From assembly GCA_937899895.1 (NCBI GenBank), contig CALBQR010000061.1, positions 1 through 38,379 of the forward strand: a stretch of 38,379 bases of DNA, given 5' to 3'. The DNA comes from an uncultured Alistipes sp. GTDB taxonomy: Bacteria > Bacteroidota > Bacteroidia > Bacteroidales > Rikenellaceae. Below the pieces are notes generated by a model, which worked only from the letters and a program-made list of their open reading frames with translations, did not search any database and had not been told where the DNA came from. A program made the position numbers and the translations under genes. This document shows, piece after piece, positions 23,483 through 32,326 of this stretch (the first letter of the stretch is position 1; each line of letters opens with the position of its first letter).

Positions 23483-23564
23483 GCGGATATGGTGTAATTG
23501 GTAGCCACGTCAGACTTAGGATCTGATGCCGAGAGGCGTGGGGGTTCGAGTCCCTTTATCCGCA
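23483..23564 (+). tRNA. tRNA-Leu, anticodon UAG
   Basis: An 82-nt class II tRNA. Acceptor arms GCGGATA (23483-23489) and TATCCGC (23557-23563) pair fully, followed by discriminator A. The D-arm GTG...CAC, the anticodon stem TCAGA/TCTGA around the loop CTTAGGA (anticodon TAG), a long variable arm (GCCGAGAGGC), and a T-arm with TTCGAGT are all present. CCA is not encoded. Reads CUA, and by wobble other CUN leucine codons. Confidence 0.95.
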
Positions 23565-23575
23565 CAAAGTTCAAG

Positions 23576-23609
23576 GCGAGCAACGGTTTTACCGTTGTTC
23601 GTTTTTTTG
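23576..23609 (+). terminator. Terminator after tRNA-Leu
   Basis: GCGAGCAACGG pairs with CCGTTGTTCGT through two G-U pairs around a 5-nt loop (TTTTA), then a run of seven Ts. Confidence 0.85.
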
Positions 23610-23704
23610 TGTCTGTGAGTGTGCAAGCACCCTCCCCGCCACCTCAAAATCGAAGCCTATCGGCTTGCTCGCCTTGTGTGTAGATAAGGAATATTGATGG
23701 GGTT

Positions 23705-23744
23705 GCGGGGATAAATTATATTATATTTTCAGCGGTATCCCCGC
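23705..23744. repeat. Inverted repeat downstream of tRNA-Leu
   Basis: GCGGGGATA (23705-23713) and TATCCCCGC (23736-23744) form a perfect 9-bp stem with a 22-nt A/T-rich loop. It lies inside the segment bounded by the two tRNA 3'-end copies and has no coding frame around it. Confidence 0.5.
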
Positions 23745-23767
23745 TTCACCTGCGCTTCGCTTGGCGG

Positions 23768-23837
23768 TCGAGTCCCTTTATCCGCACGAGCGACTGCATT
23801 TGGCAGTCGCTTTTTTTTGTGCGCATAAAGGGACTCG
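23768..23837. repeat. Duplicated tRNA-Leu 3' end in a nested palindrome
   Basis: TCGAGTCCCTTTATCCGCAC at 23768-23787 is an exact 20-bp copy of the tRNA-Leu 3' end (23546-23565). A terminator-like hairpin (GCGACTGC, 5 nt, GCAGTCGC, eight Ts; 23790-23818) follows, then an inverted copy of the same fragment with one mismatch (23819-23837). The 339-nt gap between the tRNA and pstB (23565-23903) holds only this, the tRNA terminator and the repeat at 23705; I see no gene in it. Confidence 0.85.
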
Positions 23838-23903
23838 CACTGCTTGTTGCGCCTCGGCAGAGTTGTCTGTGGTCGGTTGTGCCTGACCTATCAAGAGAGG
23901 CGA

Positions 23904-24671
23904 TTAGCCCATTTTCCCCGTAAGGTAGGCTTTGGTGCGTTCGTCAGAGGGGTTGGTGAACATCGTTTCGGTGTCGCCATATTCAACCAACTCACCGAGG
24001 TACATAAACATAGACTTCGATGATATTCGTCTTGCCTGTCCCATATTGTGGGTAACGATAAGGATTGTAACCTCCTTTTGGAGCTCCTGCATCAGCTCCT
24101 CGATATGTTTCGTCGCGATAGGGTCGAGTGCCGATGTCGGCTCGTCCATCAGGAGCACATCGGGTTTTAGAGCCAAAGCACGGGCGATGCACAAACGCTG
24201 CTGCTGACCGCCTGAAAGGAATGTGCCCTTCTTATTCAGTACATCTTTCACCTCGTCCCAAAGGGCTACGCTACGCAAGCAACGCTCTACGGTGGCATCC
24301 TTCTCCGCCTTTGAGAGTTTGATGCCGTTTAATGCAAATCCCGAAAGCACATTATCGTAGATACTCATCGTGGGAAAAGGCGCGGGACGCTGAAAGACCA
24401 TACCCACCCTACGGCGCACATCAATAGGCTCCATCGAGAGGATATTCTCGCCATTGAGCAAAATCTCACCATCGACGCGGATATTCTGATAGAGGTTGTG
24501 CATCAGATTTACGGCACGCAAGAGCGTCGATTTGCCACAGCCCGAAGGGCCCATAATCGCTGTGATTGTATTTCGTTCGATGGCTGCCGACACATATTTC
24601 ACCGCCATCGTCTGCTTGGTATATGATACGCAAGTCTTCTTAAACTCCAATATAGGTTTTACTGATTCCAT
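23904..24671 (-). CDS. pstB: Phosphate ABC transporter ATP-binding protein
   Basis: ATPase of the high-affinity phosphate importer PstSCAB. The 255-aa product shows Walker A 'GPSGCGKSTLLRAVNLMHNL' (41-49), Q-loop 'GMVFQRPAPFPTMSIYDNV', signature 'FLSGGQQQRLCIARALALKP', Walker B 'DVLLMDEPTSALDP' with E177, and the H-loop 'ILIVTHNMGQARRIS'. The Q-loop and signature wording are specific to PstB. The ATG at 24671 overlaps the pstA end by 13 nt. It is the last gene of the operon; phoU, often next, is not present before the tRNA. Confidence 0.95.
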   Translation of the reverse strand: MESVKPILEFKKTCVSYTKQTMAVKYVSAAIERNTITAIMGPSGCGKSTLLRAVNLMHNLYQNIRVDGEILLNGENILSMEPIDVRRRVGMVFQRPAPFPTMSIYDNVLSGFALNGIKLSKAEKDATVERCLRSVALWDEVKDVLNKKGTFLSGGQQQRLCIARALALKPDVLLMDEPTSALDPIATKHIEELMQELQKEVTILIVTHNMGQARRISSKSMFMYLGELVEYGDTETMFTNPSDERTKAYLTGKMG

Positions 24672-25525
24672 CTCTTTGCAAGATATTTAGCTGTAAGATT
24701 CAAAGTGAGTACGAATAACAAGAGGAAGAGCGACGCGCCCCAGATCAACTCTTGCAGGTTGGGATCGTTGAAAAACTCCCATATAAGCAGAGGTACCGCC
24801 GAGATCGGTTTATCGACCGCAAAGCGGATAAATGAGCAACCGAGGGCGGTAAACATCAGCGGTGCAGTCTCGCCGATTACGCGCGAGATAGCCAGCAGAA
24901 CACCCGTAAAGATACCACCGAAAGCGGCTGGAAGCTGCACTTTCATCATTACACGAGCCTTGTTGCCGCCCAATGCCAAACCTGCCTCTTTGAGTGATGC
25001 AGGGAGAATTTTCAGGGTCTCCTCGGTCGAGCGGATAATAAGCGGAAGCATCATAATACAGAGTGCCACGCTGCCGGCGATTGCCGAGTAGCCCTTCATC
25101 GGAACGACGACCCAGATGTAGGTTATGATGCCGATAATTACCGAAGGTGTGCCCTGCAACAGGTCGGTAAGATAACTTACAACTTGTGCAAAACGGTTCT
25201 TGGGATTCTCCGCCAAAAAGGCACCGCATAAAATACCCATAGGAACGGCAACAACGACCGCCATACCGAGCATTATCATTGTGCCGATAATGCCGTTGGC
25301 AATACCGCCGGGGATTGGCTCGCCTGCCTCGATAGCCTTCATCGCTTTGTAAGCCGTAGGTGTCGGCTCGGTAAAGAACGACCACGAAAGTTGGTCGTAG
25401 CCACGCAGGAAGACCTCGCCCAAAATGGCTACGAGAGGTATGGCCGTAAGGGCTGCAAACAGACATACGCCCCATCGTAACGCCTTATCCTTTGCCAAAC
25501 GGTTTATGATTTTCGATTTATTCAT
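24659..25525 (-). CDS. pstA: Phosphate ABC transporter permease PstA
   Basis: This 288-aa inner-membrane permease has about six spans. The first is 'WGVCLFAALTAIPLVAILGE', and the core of binding-protein-dependent transport permeases follows: 'GIANGIIGTMIMLGMAVVVA', 'LTDLLQGTPSVIIGIITYIW' and the EAA loop 'LKEAGLALGGNKARVMMKVQ', which contacts PstB. Wording around 'GTPSVIIGI' and 'VIGETAPLMFTALG' fits PstA. It starts 2 nt after the pstC stop and overlaps pstB, so the three are coupled. Confidence 0.93.
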   Translation of the reverse strand: MNKSKIINRLAKDKALRWGVCLFAALTAIPLVAILGEVFLRGYDQLSWSFFTEPTPTAYKAMKAIEAGEPIPGGIANGIIGTMIMLGMAVVVAVPMGILCGAFLAENPKNRFAQVVSYLTDLLQGTPSVIIGIITYIWVVVPMKGYSAIAGSVALCIMMLPLIIRSTEETLKILPASLKEAGLALGGNKARVMMKVQLPAAFGGIFTGVLLAISRVIGETAPLMFTALGCSFIRFAVDKPISAVPLLIWEFFNDPNLQELIWGASLFLLLFVLTLNLTAKYLAKRWNQ

Positions 25526-25527
25526 AG

Positions 25528-26385
25528 TTACACTATTCTTGCGCGTTTAATCATAATCTTGCCCACCATATTGATTACTGCGGTTATCAGAAAGAGAATC
25601 AAACCGATAGCAATAAGCGAGGAGAGTCGCAGATCGTCAGCCTCGCCAAATTGGTTGGCGATGATTGACGCCATCGAGTTGCCCGTCGAGGTGATTGAAT
25701 CGGGGATATTATTCGTATTGCCGATAAGCATCGTTACGGTCATCGTCTCGCCCAAAGCGCGACCAATCGCCAAGATATAAGACGAGAAGATACCGGAGCC
25801 TGCAACGGGGAATACCACCTTGCGGATGACCTCGGCACGTGTCGCGCCAAGACTATATGCGCCCTCTTTCAAATCGTTGGGCACCATCTTGATAAACTCG
25901 GCACTGAGTGAGGCAGCATAAGGGATAATCATAATCGCCAGCACCAGCGAGGCGGTCAATATGCCGGAACCTTGTGGCGAGATATTGAGTGCCATAACGA
26001 GCGGGCGCAGAGTGTAGAAGCCCCACAAACCATAGATAATTGAGGGGATACCTGCCAATAGGTCGGTTACGGTACTCAATACGGTGGCAATCTTTGTCCC
26101 TTTGAAATACTCGCCCACGAACAACGCAACGGGCAGAGAGAATGGTATGCAGAAGATAAGAGCCAACAGCGTTGTCATCAGCGTTCCCGTGATAAAGGGC
26201 AATGCCCCATACTGCTCTGCTCCCTCGGTGTAGCTCCACTCCGACGAGGTCAGGAACTTGAAAAATCCGAAGTGCTCGAACGCCTCATAAGCGTCAGTAA
26301 CGAGGGCATAAACTACGCCCCCGCATACTATGGGCATTGTCAATGCTGCGGCGAACAATAGGATTCTGTATAGCTTATCGTTCAT
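25528..26385 (-). CDS. pstC: Phosphate ABC transporter permease PstC
   Basis: This 285-aa partner permease of PstA has about six spans. It shows 'GTLMTTLLALIFCIPFSLPV', 'LLAGIPSIIYGLWGFYTLRP', the EAA loop 'LKEGAYSLGATRAEVIRKVV', and 'AIGRALGETMTVTMLIGNTN', typical of PstC. The periplasmic loop between spans one and two (AYEAFEHFGFFKFLTSSEWS) is the usual short one. It follows pstS by 9 nt and precedes pstA by 2 nt. Confidence 0.93.
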   Translation of the reverse strand: MNDKLYRILLFAAALTMPIVCGGVVYALVTDAYEAFEHFGFFKFLTSSEWSYTEGAEQYGALPFITGTLMTTLLALIFCIPFSLPVALFVGEYFKGTKIATVLSTVTDLLAGIPSIIYGLWGFYTLRPLVMALNISPQGSGILTASLVLAIMIIPYAASLSAEFIKMVPNDLKEGAYSLGATRAEVIRKVVFPVAGSGIFSSYILAIGRALGETMTVTMLIGNTNNIPDSITSTGNSMASIIANQFGEADDLRLSSLIAIGLILFLITAVINMVGKIMIKRARIV

Positions 26386-26394
26386 AGCGTTTCG

Positions 26395-27456
26395 TTATTG
26401 CAATATCGAGATGCCGTCATAGGTAACGGCCTTCAAATTTGTCATACTCAACTCCTTGGCTTTCGTCGGCAGCGGAGCATAATGGACCTCCGAGGTGATA
26501 CCCTGCGCCTTATCCGAAAGGATATATTTCAAGAGGTCGAGCGTTGCCACGGCCTGCTCCTTCGTGCGGTCGGCATAGTTCTGCTCCTTGTAGATAATCA
26601 TCCAAGTAAAAGTTGAAATGGGGTATGCTCCAACAGCGTTCGAGTTTGTAATGGAGCAGCGAGTGTCGGTCGGAATTTCGCCCGAAGCAGCCGCCGAAAT
26701 TGTTGCCGATGATGGCAGAACGAACTCCCCACGAGGGTTTCGGATACGTGCGTAGGGGATCTTCTGTGCAAAGGCGTACTCCGAGCCGACATAACCTATC
26801 GTATTCTTTGTCTGCTTAATCACGCCTGCCACCCCAGGGTTACCCTTGGCAGCCTGTCCCACGGGGAAATTTACAGATTTGCCCACACCAAACCTCTCTC
26901 GCCACATCGGGCTGACCTTTGCAAGGTAGTCGGTAAATACGAATGTCGTACCCGAACCGTCGGAGCGATAGACGGGGATAATAGCCTCTGCGGGGAGCTT
27001 CACATCGGGGTTGAGGGCCGCCAAACGCTCATCGTTCCACATCTTCACCTCGCCCGCAAAGATCTCGGCGATAACCTCGCCCGACAGCCTCAATTCATCT
27101 ACGCCGTCAAGGTTGTATGCCATCACCACAGCACCCATACAGGTCGGAATATGTACCACGGGCTCCATCTCGGCCATCTCCTTATCCGAGAGAAAAGCGT
27201 CGCTACCTGCAAAATCGACAATCTTATCGCGCAGGTTGCGCACACCGCCGCCGGAGCCGATGCCGCCGTATGCCACCTGGTCGCCTTTCACCTCTCCAAA
27301 CTGCTCGAAAACAACGTTGTAGAAGGGCAACGGGAAGGTTGCACCTGCGCCCGAAAGCTCTTGCGGCTCACTGCTGCCACTCTTTGAATTATTGCCACAA
27401 GCAACCATTGCAGCGGCAGCAATCAATGTCAAAACTGACTGAAAAGTTCTTCTCAT
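26395..27456 (-). CDS. pstS: Phosphate-binding lipoprotein PstS
   Basis: Periplasmic phosphate receptor of the importer. From the ATG at 27456 (MRRTFQSVLTLIAAAAMVAC) it is 353 aa with a lipoprotein signal; the modified Cys is C20 (AAMVAC|GNN). Typical PstS segments are 'LSGAGATFPLPFYNVVFEQF', 'GSGGGVRNLRDKIVDFAGSD', 'IIPVYRSDGSGTTFVFTDYL' (phosphate-binding SGT) and 'KQTKNTIGYVGSEYAF'. The frame is open to 27501, but the added residues come before the signal peptide. It is the first gene of the operon, divergent from the PhoB/PhoR pair. Lipid attachment ties it to Lnt. Confidence 0.94.
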   Translation of the reverse strand: MRRTFQSVLTLIAAAAMVACGNNSKSGSSEPQELSGAGATFPLPFYNVVFEQFGEVKGDQVAYGGIGSGGGVRNLRDKIVDFAGSDAFLSDKEMAEMEPVVHIPTCMGAVVMAYNLDGVDELRLSGEVIAEIFAGEVKMWNDERLAALNPDVKLPAEAIIPVYRSDGSGTTFVFTDYLAKVSPMWRERFGVGKSVNFPVGQAAKGNPGVAGVIKQTKNTIGYVGSEYAFAQKIPYARIRNPRGEFVLPSSATISAAASGEIPTDTRCSITNSNAVGAYPISTFTWMIIYKEQNYADRTKEQAVATLDLLKYILSDKAQGITSEVHYAPLPTKAKELSMTNLKAVTYDGISILQ

Positions 27457-27486
27457 AAATGTTCTGTTCTGTTTTAATTTCGATGA

Positions 27487-27494
27487 CAAAAGTA
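27487..27494 (-). promoter_or_regulatory. Probable -7 element of the pst operon
   Basis: On the minus strand TACTTTTG fits TAnnTTTG, 31 nt before the pstS ATG. No good TTTG lies at 19-20 nt upstream, as expected for a promoter that needs an activator such as the adjacent PhoB-like regulator. Confidence 0.5.
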
Positions 27495-27617
27495 TCGGCA
27501 AGACATTTCATAATTGTTTCAAAAAGATTAGCTTTTCGTGAAATGCTGACGGCGAGCAAAATATTACATTTTCGTTAAATCTAATTTCGGGGGATCACAA
27601 CATTCGCCAATTCTGCG

Positions 27618-27625
27618 TAATTTTG
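27618..27625 (+). promoter_or_regulatory. Probable -7 element of the PhoB/PhoR-like operon
   Basis: TAATTTTG fits the Bacteroidota -7 box, 23 nt before the regulator ATG; GAGGAAT lies between them. No clear -33 box is seen. Confidence 0.45.
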
Positions 27626-27648
27626 CAGAGGAATTATATGATAGGTAT

Positions 27649-28350
27649 ATGGCAACAAATCGTATATTGATTGTAGATGACGAGGAGACCTTGTGCGAGG
27701 TGCTGAAACTAAATCTCGAAAATGAGGGGTATGATGTGGATGTGGCGTTCAGTGCCGAGCAGGCACTCGGCTACAACCTGAAAGAGTATTCGCTCATTCT
27801 GCTCGATATTATGATGGGCGAAATCAGCGGTATAAAGATGGCCAAGATGTTGAAAGCCGATGTTGCCACCGCCGATATCCCCATCATCTTCTGCACGGCC
27901 CGCGATACGGAAGATGATATGGTTATGGGTCTGAATCTCGGTGCCGATGACTATATTATGAAGCCCTATACCGTGCGTAATGTGATTGCCCGCGTTAAGA
28001 GCGTTTTGCGCCGAACGGCCACCTACAAAGGGAACAATGTATCTGCCGCCGAGAAGCCCAACCGATTGGTGGTTGATGGCCTATGCCTCGATTTGGAGTT
28101 CAAGCGTTGCACGGTCGATGGCGAGGAGGTTCGTTTGGCGCGAAAGGAGTTCGAGCTGCTTGCCTATCTCATAAAGCACCGTGGAAAGATATGTTCGCGT
28201 GAGCAAATCTTAAACAGAGTGTGGAGCGACGAAGTGGTTGTTCTTGATCGCACCATTGATGTCAATATCACCCGCCTGCGCTCAAAGATAGGTGCATACG
28301 GCTCGTATATTGTTACCCGTTCAGGCTTTGGCTATGGCTTCCGAGATTAA
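27649..28350 (+). CDS. OmpR/PhoB-family response regulator
   Basis: This 233-aa two-domain regulator has a receiver domain (1-~118) with the acidic pair D10/D11 (ILIVDDEET), phosphoacceptor D53 (LILLDIMMGEISG), the switch Thr in 'PIIFCTARDTED', and Lys in 'DYIMKPYTVRNVIARV'. A winged-helix DNA-binding domain (about 138-233) ends with 'LDRTIDVNITRLRSKIGAYG' and 'VTRSGFGYGF'. Position between pstS and a histidine kinase makes it the likely PhoB counterpart that controls phosphate genes; this is inferred from context. It overlaps the kinase gene by 17 nt. Confidence 0.9.
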   Translation: MATNRILIVDDEETLCEVLKLNLENEGYDVDVAFSAEQALGYNLKEYSLILLDIMMGEISGIKMAKMLKADVATADIPIIFCTARDTEDDMVMGLNLGADDYIMKPYTVRNVIARVKSVLRRTATYKGNNVSAAEKPNRLVVDGLCLDLEFKRCTVDGEEVRLARKEFELLAYLIKHRGKICSREQILNRVWSDEVVVLDRTIDVNITRLRSKIGAYGSYIVTRSGFGYGFRD

Positions 28351-29629
28351 AATATCGTTTCACAAGCGGCTGTTTCTGCTGTTGCTCGCCTTTTCGTGGG
28401 CGATGGTGCTCTGTTTTATCGGATACCAATATCTGCGCGAGAAGGAGTATAAATCGCAATTCCTGAATGCACAACTCCAACAGTACAATCGCCACCTGCT
28501 TGACACCGTTGAGGAGGGGCTGCCCTATGAGGATTATATCGCCACCCACAACAAACCGTTTGACGAGTTGCGAATATCAATTATCACACTGTCGGGAGCC
28601 GTGATTTACGACAATGCCATATCGCTCGACTTGCTCGACAACCACCGCGGTCGCTCCGAAGTGGCCGATGCGCTGGTAAAGGGCGAGGGGTATAACATCA
28701 GCCGACAATCGACGAGTGATGGTCGAGAGTATTTCTATTCGGCAACACGTGGCGAAAGGGTCGTTGTTCGCACTGCCATTCCATATTCCAATACGTTGCA
28801 AGACCTGCTCGAAGCCGATTGGTCGTTTCTTGTTGTGATGATTACAATTACACTTGTGATGAGTGTGGTGGCATATTTTACCACTCGCCGACTTGGCAAG
28901 GATATCGAGCGTGTCAATCGCTACGAGGCCGAGCAGGAGCGAAATCGCCTTAAACGACAATTGACAAACAATATCAACCACGAACTGAAAACCCCCGTGG
29001 CATCTATTCAGGTCTGCCTTGAAACACTGCTTTCGGGCATCAACCTCAGCGAAGAGAAGCGGCTGGAACTTATTGAGCGTTGCTATATGCACAATGAGCG
29101 CCTTCGCCGACTGCTTAACGATGTGTCGCTTATCACCCGAATGGAGGATGGAAGTGCGCTTATCAACAGAGAAAAGGTGGTAATCAACGAGATAATAGAT
29201 GAGGTTGCCGAAGAGTTGGAGGTAATGCCCGAAGAGGAGCGATTGATGCTACATTTAGATTTTAACAATGAGGCCGTTGTCGATGGCAACCCCTCGTTGA
29301 TAGGCTCCATATTCCGTAACCTGACTGAGAATGCCATAGCCTACTCGGAGGGTAAAAACATCTATATTTCACTGCTCGAAAACAACGAAAAGGTGTGCCG
29401 CATCCGCTTTGAGGATGATGGCAAGGGCGTTGAGCAGAAACATTTGCCTCATCTCTTCGAGCGTTTCTACCGTGTTGATAAGGGTCGCTCCCGCCAAAAG
29501 GGTGGCACAGGGTTAGGACTTGCCATCGTTAAACACGCCGTTCAGTTTCATGGTGGCACTATCTCCGTTACAAACAGACCCAATGGTGGCCTAAGATTTG
29601 AGTTCACACTGAGCAAACACAATGCATAG
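28334..29629 (+). CDS. Sensor histidine kinase, PhoR-like
   Basis: From the ATG at 28334 (MASEIKISFHKR) it is 431 aa. Two spans (about 12-32 and 163-183) flank a periplasmic domain of about 130 residues, unlike E. coli PhoR, which has almost none. The kinase core has H216 in 'NNINHELKTPVASIQVCLET', N-box 'IFRNLTENAIAYSEG', G1 'FEDDGKGVEQ', F-box 'LFERFYRVDKG' and G2 'GGTGLGLAIVKHAVQF'. The start overlaps the regulator by 17 nt. The pst context suggests phosphate sensing. The frame is open to 28292, but that would add a sequence without family likeness. Confidence 0.9.
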   Translation: MASEIKISFHKRLFLLLLAFSWAMVLCFIGYQYLREKEYKSQFLNAQLQQYNRHLLDTVEEGLPYEDYIATHNKPFDELRISIITLSGAVIYDNAISLDLLDNHRGRSEVADALVKGEGYNISRQSTSDGREYFYSATRGERVVVRTAIPYSNTLQDLLEADWSFLVVMITITLVMSVVAYFTTRRLGKDIERVNRYEAEQERNRLKRQLTNNINHELKTPVASIQVCLETLLSGINLSEEKRLELIERCYMHNERLRRLLNDVSLITRMEDGSALINREKVVINEIIDEVAEELEVMPEEERLMLHLDFNNEAVVDGNPSLIGSIFRNLTENAIAYSEGKNIYISLLENNEKVCRIRFEDDGKGVEQKHLPHLFERFYRVDKGRSRQKGGTGLGLAIVKHAVQFHGGTISVTNRPNGGLRFEFTLSKHNA

Positions 29630-29829
29630 TAGGTTATAATATTATATTGACGGCCACAATCACCTCTGTCGGTGGCGTAATAATCTCATAAAGAGCCATG
29701 CTCTTGAGCTTAAAATATTTCAAATCATATCACTCTCTGTAGCTTCTAATACAATCTCCATAAGCATTTTGAGGGCATAATCCCTACATTTAGGTAGTAT
29801 ATATACAGCGATTTTAGCCATAAATTGCG

Positions 29830-29861
29830 ATTGCCCACAATGGTAATAAGCTCTACTTTTG
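29830..29861 (+). promoter_or_regulatory. Probable promoter of the xus-like operon
   Basis: TTG (29831-29833), 20 nt, then TACTTTTG (29854-29861), 27 nt before the ATG. I looked for an iron-type operator around it and did not find a clear one. The rest of the 259-nt gap before it is AT-rich, with one small hairpin (AAGAGC-CAT-GCTCTT, 29691-29705). Confidence 0.5.
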
Positions 29862-29888
29862 CCATCGTAAAAATGTGAATTTTGAGAT

Positions 29889-32291
29889 ATGAGAAGAGTA
29901 GTGTTATACCTTGCATTTTCAGTATTATTGCAACTCCTTGCAACTTCAGTTGGAGCTACCGAGCCACCACATAGCGCCACCCTAAATGGAGTTGTTAAAG
30001 ATAGCGAAGGCAACCCCTTACCCTACACAACCATATATATAGATGGCACCTCGCATGGCGTTACTGCCGATGGCAGTGGTCAATACACTATGAGTGTGAG
30101 CAAGGGTGAGGTGGATATTGTTGTTCAGATGTTGGGCTACGCAACAAAGCATCAAACCGTAGTCGTGGATAACGATAGAGAGGTGTTGGATATAGTGCTT
30201 GAAGCAGAAACAAAGGGTATAGATGAGGTTGTTATATCGGCATCGGGCGTAGGTCGTCTTCGCCGTTCAGCCTTCAATGCTGTGGCTGTAGATACACGCT
30301 CACTCCAAAATAGCACGAAGAGTATCTCGGATGCCATAGCACGCGCACCAGGCATTAAGCTCCGTGAGTCGGGAGGTGTTGGCTCAGACATGGCACTTAC
30401 GGTGGATGGCTTCGCAGGCAAACATGTGAAGGTATTTATCGATGGTGTACCTCAAGATGGCGTAGGTGCTGCCTTTTCACTCAACAACATCCCTGCGGGC
30501 TATGCTGAGCGTATAGAGGTATATCGTGGTGTTGTACCTGTAGGCTTTGGTGCAGATGCTTTAGGTGGCGTGATAAACATTGTTACCAAGAAACAGCGCC
30601 GTAGCTGGCATGCTGATGCTTCGTACTCATTTGGCTCGTTCAATACTCATCGCTCATCGATAAATGCAGGGCAGAGCCTTGATAATGGCTTGGTGTGGGA
30701 GCTATATGCCTTTCAGAACTACTCGGATAATAACTACAGTGTAGATGCTCCTGTTGAGGATTTTACCACAGGGCGCATAGAGCGAAATAAGTTGGTCAAG
30801 GTAGAGCGTTTTCATGATAGATACCACAATGAGAGCGTGGAGGCCAAGGTTGGTATTAGAGGTAAGCGCTGGGCAGATAGGCTCTTCTTCAAGGTGAACC
30901 TATCAAGCATGTATAAAGAGATTCAGACGGGTGTGCGTCAGGAGATTGTCTATGGTGATAAACTGCGCAGGGGTTATACCATCATGCCAGCTATGGAGTA
31001 TCAGAAGCACAACCTGGGTATTGAGGGTCTTGACCTTACGCTTACAGCAAACTACAATCACAATATCACCTATAACATCGACACCGCACAATATAAATAT
31101 AATTGGCTTGGTCAGACCAATAGGTTAAACTCACCAGGAGAGCAATCCTACCAGCATACCCGCTCAAATAATAGCAATTGGAATGCTACAGCTACACTGA
31201 ACTATCGCATAGGGCGTTCACATAACTTTACGCTCAATCATCTCTTTAGCTCGTATGTGCGTCACAACACATCTCTTCTTTCAAATAGAGATGAGGAGGA
31301 GGTCATAGATAAGCAGACTATGAAGAATATAACAGGTGTTCAATATCGTTTTATGCCCTCAAGACGCTGGAATACGACACTCTTTGCAAAGTACTACTCA
31401 CAGCAGGTTTCGGGTCCTATAGCCACAGATAGCAACCAATCGCACTTTGTGCGTACAACACGCAGTGAGGATGCCTTGGGCTATGGTGCGGCGGGGACAT
31501 ACTTTCTAAATCCTGCAATTCAGGCGAAGCTATCCTACGAGCGAGCCTATCGCCTACCTACAATCGAAGAGATGTTTGGTGATGAGGATTTGGAGCAGGG
31601 CGACATTGCAATACGCCCAGAGAGTAGCGATAACATCAACATTGCCTTGAGCTATAATGGGCGTTACGGAGAGGATAAGCAACACTCACTCTATTTGGAG
31701 AGTAGCTTTATATGGCGAGATACACGCGACTATATACAGCGAAACATCGTAGATATAAGCGGAGGTAAGAGCGCTGCATCCTACATAAATTATGGCCGTG
31801 TGCGCACATGGGGAGTTACATTCTCAGCTCGCTACGCCTTTGCATCGTGGCTCTCGGTGGGAGGTAATGTAACCTATATGGATGTACGAGATAATATGCC
31901 TATTGCCATAGGTACTGTGGCGATGCCGAACTTGGGTTATGGTGACCGTATGCCAAATATCCCATATCTCTTTGCCGACAGCGACATCACGCTTAGCTGG
32001 GATAACTGTATTAAGCGCGACAATGCGCTATCAGTCACATACGACAATCAATATCTACACAACTTCTACTACTACTCGTCAAGAATAGGAGTTAATAAGG
32101 GAGATTATATGGTACCTACACAGCTCTCACATAATATATCGTTGAGCTACTCCGTGAACAAGGGGAAGTATAACTTTGCCTTGGAGTGCCGAAATATTAC
32201 AAACGAGTCTCTTTACGACAACTTTAGCCTTCAAAAGGCGGGTAGAGCCTTCTATGCGAAGATTCGCGTAGCGTTTGGAGGTCGAGAATAG
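29889..32291 (+). CDS. xusA: TonB-dependent outer membrane receptor (XusA-like)
   Basis: This 800-aa outer-membrane transporter has a signal peptide (1-~23), a CarboxypepD_reg-like domain (about 30-110: 'GVVKDSEGNPLPYTTIYIDG'), the plug domain (about 120-235: 'SISDAIARAPGIKLRESGGV', 'VTRK-like GGVINIVTKKQ'), and a 22-strand-type beta barrel to the C-terminus, which closes with 'LQKAGRAFYAKIRVAF'. It is followed by a DUF4374 lipoprotein and a PepSY membrane protein, the order of the xusABC xenosiderophore uptake system of Bacteroides thetaiotaomicron. The ligand is inferred, and heme or another siderophore is possible. Base composition is more AT-rich than in the genes up to about 23 kb. The gene symbol rests on gene order and family. 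Confidence 0.85.
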   Translation: MRRVVLYLAFSVLLQLLATSVGATEPPHSATLNGVVKDSEGNPLPYTTIYIDGTSHGVTADGSGQYTMSVSKGEVDIVVQMLGYATKHQTVVVDNDREVLDIVLEAETKGIDEVVISASGVGRLRRSAFNAVAVDTRSLQNSTKSISDAIARAPGIKLRESGGVGSDMALTVDGFAGKHVKVFIDGVPQDGVGAAFSLNNIPAGYAERIEVYRGVVPVGFGADALGGVINIVTKKQRRSWHADASYSFGSFNTHRSSINAGQSLDNGLVWELYAFQNYSDNNYSVDAPVEDFTTGRIERNKLVKVERFHDRYHNESVEAKVGIRGKRWADRLFFKVNLSSMYKEIQTGVRQEIVYGDKLRRGYTIMPAMEYQKHNLGIEGLDLTLTANYNHNITYNIDTAQYKYNWLGQTNRLNSPGEQSYQHTRSNNSNWNATATLNYRIGRSHNFTLNHLFSSYVRHNTSLLSNRDEEEVIDKQTMKNITGVQYRFMPSRRWNTTLFAKYYSQQVSGPIATDSNQSHFVRTTRSEDALGYGAAGTYFLNPAIQAKLSYERAYRLPTIEEMFGDEDLEQGDIAIRPESSDNINIALSYNGRYGEDKQHSLYLESSFIWRDTRDYIQRNIVDISGGKSAASYINYGRVRTWGVTFSARYAFASWLSVGGNVTYMDVRDNMPIAIGTVAMPNLGYGDRMPNIPYLFADSDITLSWDNCIKRDNALSVTYDNQYLHNFYYYSSRIGVNKGDYMVPTQLSHNISLSYSVNKGKYNFALECRNITNESLYDNFSLQKAGRAFYAKIRVAFGGRE

Positions 32292-32326
32292 CATAAATAT
32301 AGATAAACAATTAAATAGTTAAGTGA

